Positions 11,201-23,632 are shown, counted from the first letter of the stretch. The stretch is 64,000 nt of DNA from Alopecurus myosuroides (GCA_028641055.1 CM054060.1:315213682-315277681); one strand, 5' to 3'. Translations and numbers: made by a program. Notes: generated from the sequence alone by a model not told the origin.

Positions 11201-12877
11201 AAGCATCAAACAAGCCTATTTGAAATTGAAACAATTTATGTTTGTCAAATTAAAATTTGGATCTATGGTTAAAAATTATGATGATTCTAAGATAGAGGGG
11301 ATTTTCTTCAAAACATACACAAGTTGTTATGTTAATTTGCGCAATCCAGGGAAAATAATCGGAGCGCTCTTATTGGCTGATACCGTTTCGGCGAGGATCG
11401 TGGATTTCCGTTGTTGGATGTAAGTGAAGATCGACACACGAGATACAAAGTACCACTTAGGTTCACAATTCTAATCTAAGCCCTAGGATTCAGATTGAAC
11501 GGCTCCGGAATAAGTAGGTTCTCAGCAGGGAGGGATCTCGCCGGTGATGGCGTCCATGGTGGCGCGGCGCACCGGAATTTCGACAACGTTGTCCTCCGGT
11601 GATCTTCCGGTTTTGGGGAAGTGATAGGGAGGTAAGACACTACAAGACGAAGATGATGGTGGCGGCAGGGACGTTCCTCGCTTCCTGGATCGACGACGAG
11701 GTACATGTGGGGAGCTCAGGGTGGCGGCAAGCCTCGGTTGCGGATATCGTTGCTGCTTCGCTGCGCTAAAAAGGAGTGGAGGGGTCAAGGAGGTGCTCCT
11801 CAATGTGCGGGGAGAGATGATGCCAAGATAGGGCGGCGGGAACCTCCTGTACCGGCGGCAATTGACGAAGAATGGAGGCTAGGGTTTGTGGCTTCGACGA
11901 GTGATTGTGGCGGCGTGGATGCACAATCGAGAGAAGCGAGAGAGGGGATAGATAGAGGAGGTCTCGGGCTATTTACAGAGGGTCTTGGGGATCAAATTGG
12001 TGCCTTATATCATGCAGAATCGGGACGAAAAGTTCATACCCGTATCACACTCCTTTTGTTTGTGCGGGAAGTTGAAGACACCGACGTCATTGCTGACGTC
12101 ATGGGGTGCCCCTGTTGTTAGAAACAGAGAGGGAAGGGAAATGGGATACGCTTGCTGGTCTCTGCTACTTGCCTTGCGGGCTCTCTCGTGTGTGCGCACG
12201 CGCGAGGCTGGCTAGGATGGCCACTTTGGCCTGGATCACCCGACTTCTTCTCTTTTTTTTTTGTTATTTTCTTTTAATTCCTATTTTATTCAATAGATCA
12301 TAACTTCTATATTACAAATCCAATTTGCCTCTAACAAAATTCTGTAGTTTTGTTAAAATAATACCATTCAAATGAAAACATTTGTGTGATGTTTTGTACA
12401 CAATTAAATTTTGAACTTTCAAATAAAGTCTAAAATCAAAAGGGCACTTTAAGCCTATTTAGAAATAGGGCTTATTAAATCACTTTTGGTTTAAGAAAAT
12501 TTTGTAAAATACTACAAGTTATAATAGTAAATTTTTAAACATATGAACATTGATATTTATACCGAACCTTTTTGAAAATATTTATAATCTTTAAAGTATT
12601 GATAAATCATTTTTTTAGAAAACATAATTACTTTTGGTTTCTTAAAATATCTTAGAGGCCTAGAATATTATTAAGAGTGATAATGCCATGAAACATTTGA
12701 AAACAACTTTGGGGTTAATAAAATAGAGGCAAAATTGGATTAGAAATTTCCAATACTTCGGAAAACTATATTATTTCTTTTTGTGTTGTGTTTTTTTGTG
12801 TGGCTTGCATTAGTAGAAAACAAAACATTTTAATTTTTTGTGATTTTTGAATTTCTCCAAAAATCCTGGATGTTACG
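8202..12877 (-). repeat. 3' LTR of the minus LARD (4676 bp, complete)
   Basis: Plus strand begins TGTAGCG at 8202 and ends GGATGTTACG at 12877, the counterpart of TGTAACATCC at the start of the plus-strand copy (43807). It aligns along its length with 14840-18534. No protein-coding gene: open frames at 11476-12215 are not preserved in the other copy. The likely promoter lies near 11969-12101. Confidence 0.85.
11969..12101 (-). promoter_or_regulatory. Candidate LTR promoter with as-1-like element (3' LTR)
   Basis: On the minus strand TGACG-TCAGCAA-TGACG (12085-12101) has two TGACG motifs 7 bases apart, the layout of the as-1 element bound by plant TGA-type bZIP factors. One half is a palindromic TGACGTCA. 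106 bases downstream lies CTGTAAATAG (11969-11978), a TATA box with one changed base relative to the 5' LTR copy. Function is inferred. Confidence 0.5.
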
Positions 12878-13380
12878 AACTACCAACCTTAAAATAAATC
12901 TCGTCCTCATATTTGGGAAGGTTAGAAAGAAAGATAGGTTTGGGTTACTTGGGTTTCCTTGCAACTGGGTGGATACCACCCTTAAAAGAAACTTTTGTGG
13001 GTAGTCTAAATTTTTTATGTAATGCTAACTGGAGGGTTGTGCTTCTTCGTTGATTACTTGTCTTGATGTAGGAAAACACTTTCAAACATCTTCGTATGAA
13101 TATGGAATCTCCTTCAAGATCCTTCACGGTTTCCACATAGTTGTCGCAACTCTTACATCACTCTGATTGTCATCACGGGAAAACACTCTTCTCTTATAAC
13201 ATAGTATTTTATTACAATGAGAGCATATTTATAAAACTTCGTTGTATTTTATCACATTGGGAAAACCTCTAAGGAACATTCATTTTTAACTCAAAACTTC
13301 ACATAAGACTCATCCTTGGACTGATACTTGTTGATGCATTATTATGCCTTCCTGCAGAATGTCATGGTTACGCCCTTCTC
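12878..13380 (-). other. LARD interior next to the 3' LTR, non-coding
   Basis: Contains the plus-strand CTCGTCCTC (GAGGACGAG on the element strand) at 12900-12908, 22 bases from the LTR, and a polypurine-like AAGGTTGGTAG against the LTR. No gene seen in the rest. Confidence 0.5.
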
Positions 13381-14270
13381 CTTTTGAGGGCAACTATTTC
13401 CATAGTGTCCTATATCCCGTCATTTGAAGCATATTACTTGGATGATGTATCTGTAGAAGGGATTGGGGTTATCATGAAGTTTGTTCTTCCTTTTTGATGG
13501 TGTTGTCTTGGCCATCATATCTTCAAACTGATGTCCATTATATTCCACTGCATTGGTCGAAAGTCTGGGTTGCTTGTTGGGACAATTTCTAGATAAATTT
13601 CCCTCATCTTCACAAGAATAACAAAACTTGGTGGTGGGTTTGGATGAATATGGATGCGGTGTGGTTTTGGCTTTAGTATCCATCATGACACTGTCCATCT
13701 AAATAATATCCCGCTTGAGTTTTACTTTCACTACTTGTTTTCCTAAGTTCTCCTTGAATGCACTAATTATCTCCACTCTGACTTATTTTCCTACTTGTTG
13801 TACCATGGGGTAAAGTGGATATTGTGCTGGAAAATGTGTTGTTCCTTCACACAATGGACAAGTGACCTGAGTGGCGTATTCTTCACTTGAATGGTTTGCA
13901 TCACCATGGGGCGACTCATCAGGACATTCTTTGGATGAGTGTCCTATATCTCCACAAGCTTTGAAGGCTTTAAATATGGTAATCATTTCCTCTTCCAACA
14001 CCTTGTTGCCTCTAGCTATCAAGGGTTGATTGTTTTAACCATTGGCCATATTCTGGGACATCATCTGTTCTATCTGTGATTGGGTATTTAGCACTTTCTG
14101 CATTCCTGGGGTTAACTCCATATTGAGGTTGCTGGCTTGATTCTAGACCATTAGTCGCATCAGCTAAGTGTGGGCCTCTAGTAGAATTTGCATTGCCGTT
14201 GATTTCTAGGGGTTGTTGATGTTCTAGCTAGGAAATTGTTTGGGTTTTAGGGGAGATGAGTTGAAATTAG
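13381..14270 (-). pseudogene. Gag remnant with four damaged CCHC zinc knuckles
   Basis: Minus-strand frames 13783-14022 and 13420-13698, with their surroundings, read as the nucleocapsid end of a gag. Four CX2CX4HX4C units can be traced: 13924-13965 (first Cys is Phe), 13819-13860 (last Cys is Tyr), 13582-13623 (CYSCEDEGNLSRNC, His is Asn) and 13390-13431 (second Cys is a stop). Upstream (14040-14170) a Met/Gln-rich stretch with stops, ending SQIEQMMSQNMANG, precedes the knuckles. No capsid domain, protease or RT was recognised. The gene is dead, and each knuckle has lost one ligand. Confidence 0.65.
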
Positions 14271-14824
14271 AAAGATACTAAAGAAAAACCTACCCAAAAC
14301 AGCAGATCAAGGGAACTCATCTTACACACATCTAACAAGCATTCATCACACCAAACAACAAGGTTTTAGAAAACAAACTAATATTGGTGTGCCACACTTA
14401 TTGGTATGATCAATACACTAACACGATTACATTTTCCTTGCAAAGTATATAGATTGGTGATATCATCTATATTTTCTTGATATCTTCAAGTCCTTTTCTC
14501 AATACTTTAAGGTGTTTCTGATTGTTGTGAAGCCTGGGTATATCTCCAAGTTTTCTTCAATTGTCTTGAGTGTAAATCTTCATGTTAAAACGAAAAGGTC
14601 AGGTAAAAACCATTTCCGGTACTTCATCACCAATCATGTCTTTGATGGAAATCAAGAGGTAGGTCATCTATAATAAGATAATAAGGTTTTTAAGGTGGAT
14701 AATAGATGAGAGGATATGAGAAGTATTAAGATGACATGTTTTGTTTCTATAAGTTGAAGAAAGTAGATTTTCAATCCTAGGTTATTTTCCAAACTTAGGG
14801 TCTCGAATCTATAGGCAACACAAT
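14271..14824 (-). other. LARD 5' leader region, no gene seen
   Basis: Between the gag remnant and the PBS. No open frame with recognisable protein, no clear repeat. Confidence 0.4.
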
Positions 14825-14836
14825 GCTCTGATACCA
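14825..14836 (-). other. Primer-binding site for initiator tRNA-Met (LARD)
   Basis: Minus strand TGGTATCAGAGC, three bases from the LTR end at 14840. The same motif occurs at 58281-58292 in the plus-strand LARD. Confidence 0.9.
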
Positions 14837-14839
14837 TTG

Positions 14840-17800
14840 TGTAGTGTTACAACATTTAAATAATGCAAGAACACATATGTTATTTTGCTAGTCCCTGGAT
14901 CAATTGCTAGCACCATAGTATGAAATGAAATATCATGCAAATGCGTCAATATCAAATACGTCGCATGATCCACTCTTTACAAAATTGTCATTACAACTTG
15001 CATAGTCTCACAAGACTAGCAAGAAACATGAAATACAGTGAATAACATAGTGCAAAATTGAGCCTCATCTTCTCCATGTTCCATATGCAAAACATGTTGG
15101 CTGTAGACTCGAGATCCTGAACGGACGCCTCACTCGTCATCTGATCCATCTACAATATGGAATATATGGCCACAAGGGGTCAATATAATTTAATGTATTG
15201 GAAAGTAACACTATGGTAAATATAAATAGTAAGACTATGACTACATGCATACTTGGCTGAGTGGAGTTGTCGCTAAGTTTTCATAAAGCAAGTTTTTCTC
15301 CTATCTCTTTTCATAAAAGACTTTCATCTTCAATAGAACCATAACTAAATTAAGGAGTACCAATGATAGAAACCATGTCAAACTCCTACCCATGGTCACC
15401 CATACAATTTTTTCCAGAAATTGGCATGATGATATTCTTCCCTCATTCTTGTCAAGCGACTCATAGTTTTCCATAACCGAGGACACGGCTAAGATCTTAG
15501 TTTGTTAACTCTGCAGAGTTTGTGCACTTTCACCTTTAGACTCAAATCAGCCCAAACACCCAATACACCCGAAGTTCATTAAGGAAAGGATAAAATTGAG
15601 ACGATATCTTTCAGAAGAAATTCCACCACCGTCTGTCTTGACCCGTTCCAACCTACACCCCCTACATTTAATTGTTAAGCGCTTGCGAGTTCATTCAACT
15701 TAGTTGATCTAGATAAAGCCCATATGACTAAAGCCTACAAGAGAAACTACTAAAGTTAGAAAGACATCGTAATTTCTTTGTTCTTGGAGGCCATCCGGAA
15801 GTGACAACCTTAAGTGACATAACCCTTAGAAAAGGGCTCCGAGGCAACAATCAACAGAAACCCACCATTCTACCTCCACCCAGGTTGTTCATTTAAATAT
15901 TCATACTTAGAAATTTCCTCAACAACTAGTAAAACAAATTAAAAACAATTTTAAGAATCTACTAAATTTAATAGCTTCAAAATAACAAGTTAAAATGGGG
16001 TAGCTACAAACTACTAGGATAATAGCATAGCATAATGTAACTTAGTAAAATTTCCTATCATGCATACTACTCAAAAAATCTAATAATGCATATAGAAAAT
16101 AATGGGTAGTTGATGGTGTGTTACTTACCTTTTAAAGTTGTTGTTGGTTCACCCACTTTCTTCACAAAATACATTTGCTCTCCGTACAATCTAAACACTA
16201 CAAGTAACAACCATAAACAAACAATCACAAACAAAAGAACAAAGCATAACAAACTTAACAGAGCAATTTATTTTACCAAAGGAATTATTGTGATTGGTTT
16301 TAGTGTATAGCAAAAGGGTATTGATTGGTCAAATATTGGGTTTGAAGAGTTTAAACTTAATTGGTCATGTTTGTCAGGAATACTTCCAAAAGTTTCACTA
16401 AGGTTTTTCACATTTAGTCTAATATGCAAAAGGGAAAACATATGATAACATTTAGTTTCAATGCAGAAAATAAACTAACGGGTTGTTGTTCGAGTTTTCC
16501 ATTTGTGACTAAGGGTTGGTACTTGATCAAAAGATCACACAAAGGTTTTGGTCAAAAGTATTTATGTCTTGAATTTCTCCAACTTCTTGTTTTGCTTCCT
16601 TGGGTTGCTTCTGATGTCTAAGTATTTATGCATTTCCTTCAATGGCCTTGCCTGTAGTCTTCCTTATTGAGTTGAAGAAAAACATCTGAAGTACCTATCT
16701 AGGATTTAGGGACTTCGTCATATAGAAGTAGATGAGATTGCTAGAGTTCCCTTTAAAAAGGACTTGTAAAATCTCCTCTTCTTCTTATTTTTCTTCTAGG
16801 AGAGTATTCTTCTTGAGTTGGCTTTTTTTTGTTAAAGTTGTTCTTCTCGATGAAGTCTTGGTCAAAACTCTCATATTACTTGAAAAACTAATTATAAGTC
16901 TTGTAAAAAAATAAACTTTATACAAATCATCTTGAATAGGTTGTAGCTCCAAAGCTTCACATTGTTTTTTTTTCTTAAGGATAATCTTCAGGCTCTATGC
17001 TGACCTCATTGTAATTTCCAACACTTGATGGTTTTAATACAAGATAGGGGATGTCCGTCATGTAAGTTGGACAAATCACAAAGTCTAAGGGAAGGAAAAA
17101 GGAAGGGGATAAAAATTAGAGAAAGATGTGGTTGCTCTTCATGAAGTTCCTCTTGATTTCTTTTACGCTTCTATTTTTTACGGATGCTTCTGAAGTTGCT
17201 AAGTCCTTTATTGGTATTCTAGCTTCATGTTGAAAAAAATGTTAAGTTGACAATTGGAGCATCTTCCTTGCACTTCATGGTTTTCAGAATTTCTGACTTC
17301 GTGGTTTTTAACTAGGAGGGCCAACTAGAACAATCTTACATGGAATTGATTTTCATGGTGTCCAATGGCTTAGGTTTTGGTCTCTCTAGTTTATGGTTAG
17401 TACTTACAGAAAAATTTGTAAAGAAAACATATTGGAAATACTTACAAAATTAAAACTAAGTCCACAAAATAGTCAAAGGAGCATCAAAATTCTGAAAGAA
17501 ATCTAAATTATCATAAAATTTATTTTGGGCAGAGGATTCTGTTAGCACACATCCGAAGGTCTCCAAAACAATTTTGTTTGCAAAAATTGGATCTATTGAA
17601 TTCAAGCTATGCCAAAAACCATCAAACAAGCCTATTTGAAATTGAAATAATTTATTTCTGTGAAATTTAAATTTGGATCCATGGTTAAACATTCTGATGA
17701 TTCTAAGATAGAGGGGCTTTTCTGCAAAAAATACAGAGGATGTTATGTTAAAATAATTTGCGCAATCCGGGGAAAATAATCGGAGCGCTCTTATTGGCTG

Positions 17801-18534
17801 ATACCGTTTCGGCAAGGATCATGGATTTATGTTGTTGGATGTAAGTGAAGATCGACGAACGAGATGCAAAGTACCGCGTCGGTTCGCAATTCTAATCTAA
17901 GCCCTAGTATTCAGATCGAACGGCTCCGAAAGAAGTAGGTTCTCACCGGGGTGGGATCTCGCTGAAGATGGCGTCCGCGGTGGCGCGGCGCACCGGAATT
18001 TTGACGATGTTGGCCTCCGGTGATCTTCCAGGCTTGGAGAAGTGATAGGGAGGTACGACACGAAAAGATGAAGATGATGGTGGTGGCGGGGACGTTCCTC
18101 GTTTCCTGGATCGACGACGAGGTACAGGTGGGGAGCTCGGGGTGCCTGCTAGCCGCGGTTGCGGATAGCGTTGCTGCTTCGCTGCTCTAAAAAGGAGTGG
18201 GCGGGTCAGAGGGAGATGCTCCTCAATGTGCGGGGAGAGAGGATGCCAATATAGGTCAGGTGGGAACCTCTTGTACCGGCCGCGATTGACGAGGAACAGA
18301 GGCTAGGGTTTGTGGCTCCGGAGAGTGATTGTGGCGGCGTGGATGCATAATCGAGAGCAGCGAGAGAGGGGATAGATAGAGGAGGACTCTGGCTATTTAT
18401 AGAGGGTCTCGAGGATCAAATTGGTGGCCTAAGTCGTGCGGAATCGGGACGTGAAGATTGTACCTGTATCAGAGTCCTTTTGCTTGCGCGGGAGGTTGAA
18501 GATGTCGACGTCAATGCTGACGTCATGGTGGGTT
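14840..18534 (-). repeat. 5' LTR of the minus LARD, truncated (3.7 kb kept)
   Basis: Aligns with 8202-12110 of the 3' LTR. The first ~780 bases of the LTR (in element direction) are absent because another element begins at 18535. No gene inside. Confidence 0.85.
18393..18525 (-). promoter_or_regulatory. Candidate LTR promoter with as-1-like element (5' LTR)
   Basis: Minus strand TGACG-TCAGCAT-TGACG (18509-18525) and a good TATA box CTATAAATAG (18393-18402). The distance between them is the same as in the 3' LTR (106 bases between the elements). The conservation of both parts and their spacing in two diverged LTRs supports a real promoter. Confidence 0.55.
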
Positions 18535-19476
18535 TGATGTCTATGCACGCTTCTGTTCTTCTAGATAGTGTTTGTCCTCGAAGTGTAGAGGTTTGTAGAA
18601 CAACAAAATGTTTCCCTTAAGTGGATCACCCAACGTATATCAAACTTAGGGAGGAAGAGGTCAAAGGTATCCCTCTCAAGCAACCCTATAATTACGATAG
18701 AAGAAGTCTCTTGTGTCCCCAATGCACCTAATACAATTGTCAGTTGTATAGGTGCACTAGTTCGGCGAAGAGAGAGTGAAATACAAGTAATATGGATGAT
18801 TATAAGTGAGAATAGCAAGCTGAAATAAAAATGTCAGCAAGCAAACATGTAGCAGAACTGATTGTAAATGGTGTTTCAATGCTTATAAACAAGGCCTAGG
18901 GATCATACTTTCAGTAGTGGACACTCTCAACAATAATAACATAATCGAATGCGTAAATATCATCTCTTCACTGTGCTACTCCGAACCAATCTCCGGTCGG
19001 ATAACAAACACCAATCATTGCGTGGAGATGCAAAAAGCACTCCTTAGAGTTCATATTTCCCCATATAGGTAACCCCCATGCTATCACCATGAGACCTAGA
19101 TGGTTCCAGAAAAACACCACAATTTCATAGGGTCATCCAACACAAGATATAAATATCATGCTAAACCACACGGTGCACACACTATCACCTTCACACTATG
19201 ATCAAAGTGTCTACGGACATCTCATAACAAAACCACTTGAGTAACATAATAGATGAAGAGTAACATCTACTTATTCAACTAGATTACTAAGTTCATGATC
19301 ACATAAAGATCACACCATGGGAGAGAGAGAGAGATGAAACACATAGCTACCGGTAGAGTTCTCAACCCCGAGGGAGAACTGCTCCCTCCTCATCCCATTA
19401 GACAGCAACAACGGTAAAGATGACGGTGGAGTCGATGGAGATGGCTCTGGGGGCACTTCCCCGTCCCGGCAGGGTG
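18535..19476 (-). repeat. LTR of a minus-strand gypsy element, left part
   Basis: Begins TGATGTCTATG on the plus strand, the end of an LTR read from the minus strand. It is split at 19477 by the plus-strand Athila-like element; the rest is 29067-29533. There is no PBS just left of 18535 and a PPT-like stretch lies right of 29533, so this is the 3' LTR, inserted in the LARD LTR. The text resembles a very abundant Triticeae LTR (Sabrina/WHAM-like by memory). Confidence 0.75.
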
Positions 19477-20869
19477 TGATACGTCGAAAACGTATCTCCT
19501 TTTATGAACACTTTTCTTATTGTTTTCCTCTAAACTTGTGTGTTTTGAATACAACTAACACGGACTAACGCTGTTTTCAGCAGAATTACCTTGGTGTCTC
19601 GTTTTTGTGCAGGAAAATCAACTTTCGGGAAATTGCCCAGAAAAGACCCCATTGGTCTTAAAACACCGGAAGACCCCGGGAGCCAGAAGGGGGCCAGGAG
19701 AAGAGCCACGGGGGGCCACACCACCCATTGGTGCCCCCTAGGCCACGCTAGCATAGGGTGTGGGCCACCCAGAGCCCCCCTCGGACTCCCCTTTCGACTA
19801 AAAATAGACTTCAACCCTAAAACACGAGGGTTTCGTCATATTCCACTGAAACACAATAGAGCGCCGCCGCCACCCTGAACCTCGATTCGGGGATCAGAAA
19901 CTCCGTTCGGGCACCCTACCGGGACGGGGAATTGGAGGAGATCATCTCCATCGTCATCACCAACACCTCTCCATCGACCATCCATGTTTCCCCCATCCAT
20001 GTGTGAGTAATTCCCCCGATGTAGGCTGAATGGGATGGTAGGAATTGGATGAGATCGTTCATGTAATAATGCCGTGATTGTTAGGGCATAGTGCCTAGAA
20101 TCTTCTATTAGTGCTATTGACATTGTTGCAACTTGTTATGCTTAATGCTTGCCACTTTGGGCCCGAGTGCCATGATCTCAGATCTGAACATGTTATTGAA
20201 TCACGATGATAATTATTGTTTCTTGGTCATACATGCAAGTTGTTTACACATATTGTTGTCCGGAACCCGAGGCCCCGAAGTGACAGAAATTGGGACAGCC
20301 GGAGGGAATGGCTGTGATGTGAGGATCACATGTGTTCACATAGTGTTAATGCTTTGCTACGGTGTTCTATTAGAAGGAACACCTTTAAATACCAGTAGTT
20401 CCCTTGAGGCCCCTCTTAAAACGGGCTGGTAGGACAGAAGATGTTGTGCAAGTTCTCATTGCGAGCACGTATGACTATTTACGGAACACATGCCTATGGT
20501 TACTTAGTGCTTGGATGCTTTATCTTATTATCCGCCAGTCCCATGTCTTGATTATTATATGAACTATCTTATCCATGGAACGCCCGTTCATCTATCCCTA
20601 TTCCTACAGTATTTAATCCCGCCGTTTACTTCAAACACTACTGCTACTATTTTCATACCACTGCTGCTATTATTTCACTACTGCTGCTACTATAAAACTG
20701 TTACTACTGATAAACCACTGCGAACAAGTCCACTTTCAGGTGTAGGTGAATTGACAACTCACTTGTTAAGGCTCACAAATATTCTTTGGATCCTCTTGTG
20801 TCGAATCAATAAATTTGGGTTTTACTTCCCTCGAAGACTGTTGCGATCCCCTATACTTGTGGGTCATCA
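19477..20869 (+). repeat. 5' LTR (1393 bp)
   Basis: Starts with the inverted repeat TGATACGTCGAAAACGTATC and ends GGGTCATCA. It matches 27705-29061 over its length with small indels. A weak TATA-like CTAAAAATAG lies at 19798-19807. Confidence 0.9.
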
Positions 20870-20880
20870 AAACTATTTTC

Positions 20881-20898
20881 TGGCGCCGTTGCTGGGGA
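20881..20898 (+). other. Primer-binding site for tRNA-Asp
   Basis: TGGCGCCGTTGCTGGGGA, complementary to the 3' end of plant tRNA-Asp with one mismatch. It lies 11 bases after the LTR. Confidence 0.9.
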
Positions 20899-20957
20899 GC
20901 ATAGATTTATTTGCGAGCTCACCGGAGAGTATTATTATCTACTGCCAATCATTCATC

Positions 20958-23632
20958 ATGGGTAAGACTCGTGATGGAAACTTTCCTATATTACCATCCT
21001 CTACAAGAAGAGGTACAACTCTGAACAACTCTGTTGCTTTTGATTCACCGTCTGTTATGAGTAAGTTGCTTACACCACCACATGCTACACATGCTACTTC
21101 TGCTGAATCTGAAAATAGTTCTGATACTTTTGATGATTCTTCTATTGTGCTTGATGAGACTGGTTCTCTCGGTCCTTTCTTAGATGCTACTATTGCTAAA
21201 GCTAAAAATATTGCAAACACTGAAACTCGTGATAAAAATCCTGTTACTCCAGTTGTTTCACCTGAGTTTAGAGAAAATCCTAGTGATGATTTTGATGATT
21301 CCTATATTGAACTTAATGATGATCTTATTGATGAAATACATGCTATGAAGGATAAAGATGCTGTTATGAGTCTTATCAAAAGCCGTGCTGTTAAATATAA
21401 ACTATCTCCTGATGCTAAGTTTGCCACTTCTCCCATTAATATTAGGGATAAGGATTATGATTTCTCTCTTGATTTATCTTATATATCTATTGTTGAGAAA
21501 GAACCTTTTTGTGGTACTGAAAATGAAAGTGCTGTGAAACATATGAATGGTCTCTCCTCTTTGAGTAGTTTATTCTCTGATGATCTTAAGAAACGTAGCT
21601 ACTTTGTTGATAAAATATTCCCTTTCTCATTAAACGATGAAGCTAAAACTTGGTTTAATAATTTGTCTCCGGGATCTATTGATAGTCCTATTGGTTTGGT
21701 TAATGCCTTCTTTCAGAAATATTTTCCTGGTAGTGCTCAACATGCTGCTTTACAAAATATATTTAATTTCAAGCAATTGCATGGAGAGAAATTGCCTGTA
21801 TCTTGGGCAAGGTTCTGTTCTTTAGTTAGGGCTACACCTGGGCATAAGCCAGAAAATAATAAACTTCTGGATATATTCTATAATGGACTAACTGTTGAAT
21901 CTAGGACATACCTGGATAGTTGTGCTGGTTGTCTTTTCAGGCGAAGAACTCCAGAAGATGCTGAGGAATTAATGGCTAAAATAAGCCAAAATCGTGATGA
22001 TTGGACTATGGTTTAGCCTGAGTCGACCTCTACTCCAAGTATCAACACCAACACCAACACCCAAGAAGAGGGGAACAATTGAATTAAATGATGAAGTGAT
22101 GAGAGAAGCCAAGAAATATCTTAAAGAGGGGGGTATTAAATCTGAAGATGTGAAGAATCTTTCACCTATAGAAGAATTATGTAAGCTAATCCATCACTCA
22201 TCCACCATTGAGGTACACTCTCTCCAACATTTTGATAGTAGAGATATTCCCTATAATAAACCTCCTGATCAATGTTTAGAAGAATTTGATAATTATGTTA
22301 TTAAGCAAGATAATTTTAATATGAGAGTGCAAAATCACTTAATGGAAAACTCTAGAGCTATTGATGATTTGCATGGTGTTATAGAAAGAACCTCTAATGA
22401 TGTTAAAATGCTTGTTAAACATTTTCAAATGGTTTAAATTAACTCAAATTGATCAACTTGCTAAAGTGCAAAAAGATTTGCTAGTTAATGCTTCTAAACA
22501 AAAACATGCTTATGAAATAAGAATTAGAAGTGGTATTGCTACACAAGATCATTTATATCCCGAGGGACATCCTAAAAGAATTGAACAAGATTCTCAGCAA
22601 ACTAATAATGATGTTATTCATACTAAGAAGAAAAAGAAGAAGAAACATAAAAGTGCTGTAGAATACTCTGAACTTGCTAAATATCCTAATAGTATATCTA
22701 TCTCTGATGCTGAAACTGAAAGTGGTTATGAAAAGAATGATGCTTCTGATAAAAAAGAAATTGAAAAGGAATCTGAAAGGCAAACTAAAAATACAAAGTA
22801 CACTAAGGAAGATTTTATTGCTAATAAACATGGTAATGAGAGAGAACCTTGGGTACAAAAACCAATGCCTTATCCTAATAAGAAACACAAATCAAAAGAA
22901 GAAGAACACTACAAAAAAATTGTGAATGGATGAAACCTTTGTTCTTGCAAATTCCTTTGACTGATGCTATTAAATTGCCCCCTTATGCAAAATATATGAA
23001 AGATAATGTCTCTAACAAAAGGAAGATTCCTAATGAGGAAATTTCCACTATGCTTGCTAATTACTCTTTTAATGGCAAGGTTCCTAAGAAGCTTGGAGAT
23101 CTTGGTATACCAACTATTCCCTGTTCTATTAAAAATAATTATGTTAGAACTGCTTTGTGTGATTTAGGAGCTGGAGTTAGTGTCATGCCTTTGACTCTCT
23201 ATAAAAGACTCCTCCTAGAAAAATTGATACCAACTGAGATATCTTTGCAAATGGCTGATTAGTCTACTGCTATTCCTGTGGGTATATGTGAGGATGTTCC
23301 TGTTCAAGTTGCTAATAATTGTCTGATATTAACTGACTTTGTTGTGTTGGAAATGCCTAAAGATGATAATATGTCTATTACTCTTGGAAGACCTTTTCTA
23401 ATACTGCAGGGGTTGTTATTGATTGCAATCAAGGAAAAGTTAATTTAATGTTAATGATAATGACCACAGTGTCTATTTTCGCAAGAAGATTGATTATAAA
23501 TATGGTCTAAATTCAATTGAAAATATTGAGACCATCAAGATTGGAGAATTTTATTGTCCCATTCCAGCACCACCAAAAGAATATGAAATTATTATGATTG
23601 GGACTATGGCTATCAAGGTTGAAGTAACATGA
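20958..23632 (+). pseudogene. Gag-protease polyprotein of the Athila-like element, broken
   Basis: Capsid plus aspartic protease. The start is taken at ATG 20958 (MGKTRDGNFP), just after the PBS; the longer open frame from 20511 runs into the LTR and is not real. The gag core FPFSLNDEAKTWFNNL is near 21620-21670. A stop at 22014-22016 and a frameshift lead into the 21994-22437 frame, another shift into 22397-22933 (Lys-rich linker near 22625-22650), and another into 22930-23262 with the protease motif CDLGAGVSVMP (Asp codon 23161-23163). A stop at 23260-23262 and a shift near 23400, next to LGRPFL, follow; the coding trace ends at TGA 23630-23632. At least five breaks. Confidence 0.85.

Larger units (their letters stand above)
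8202..18534 (-). mobile_element. LARD-like non-autonomous retrotransposon, minus-strand copy
   Basis: Two long direct copies flank a short interior. The 3' LTR is 8202-12877, the interior 12878-14839 and the 5' LTR 14840-18534, the latter cut by an insertion. The PBS (14825-14836) gives minus orientation. LTRs of ~4.7 kb around a 2 kb interior without pol match the LARD class known from barley (Sukkula type) and rice (Dasheng); the family name is inference. Mobility would need proteins from another element. A plus-strand copy of the same class starts at 43807. Confidence 0.85.

Noticed and set aside
11476..12215. GC-rich open frames that could be a host gene exon
   Set aside because: They lie in a LARD LTR and are not kept open in the second copy at 17950-18530.
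20511..20957. N-terminal extension of the 501-codon frame as part of gag
   Set aside because: It lies in the LTR and across the PBS, so it cannot be the normal gag start; ATG 20958 is used instead.
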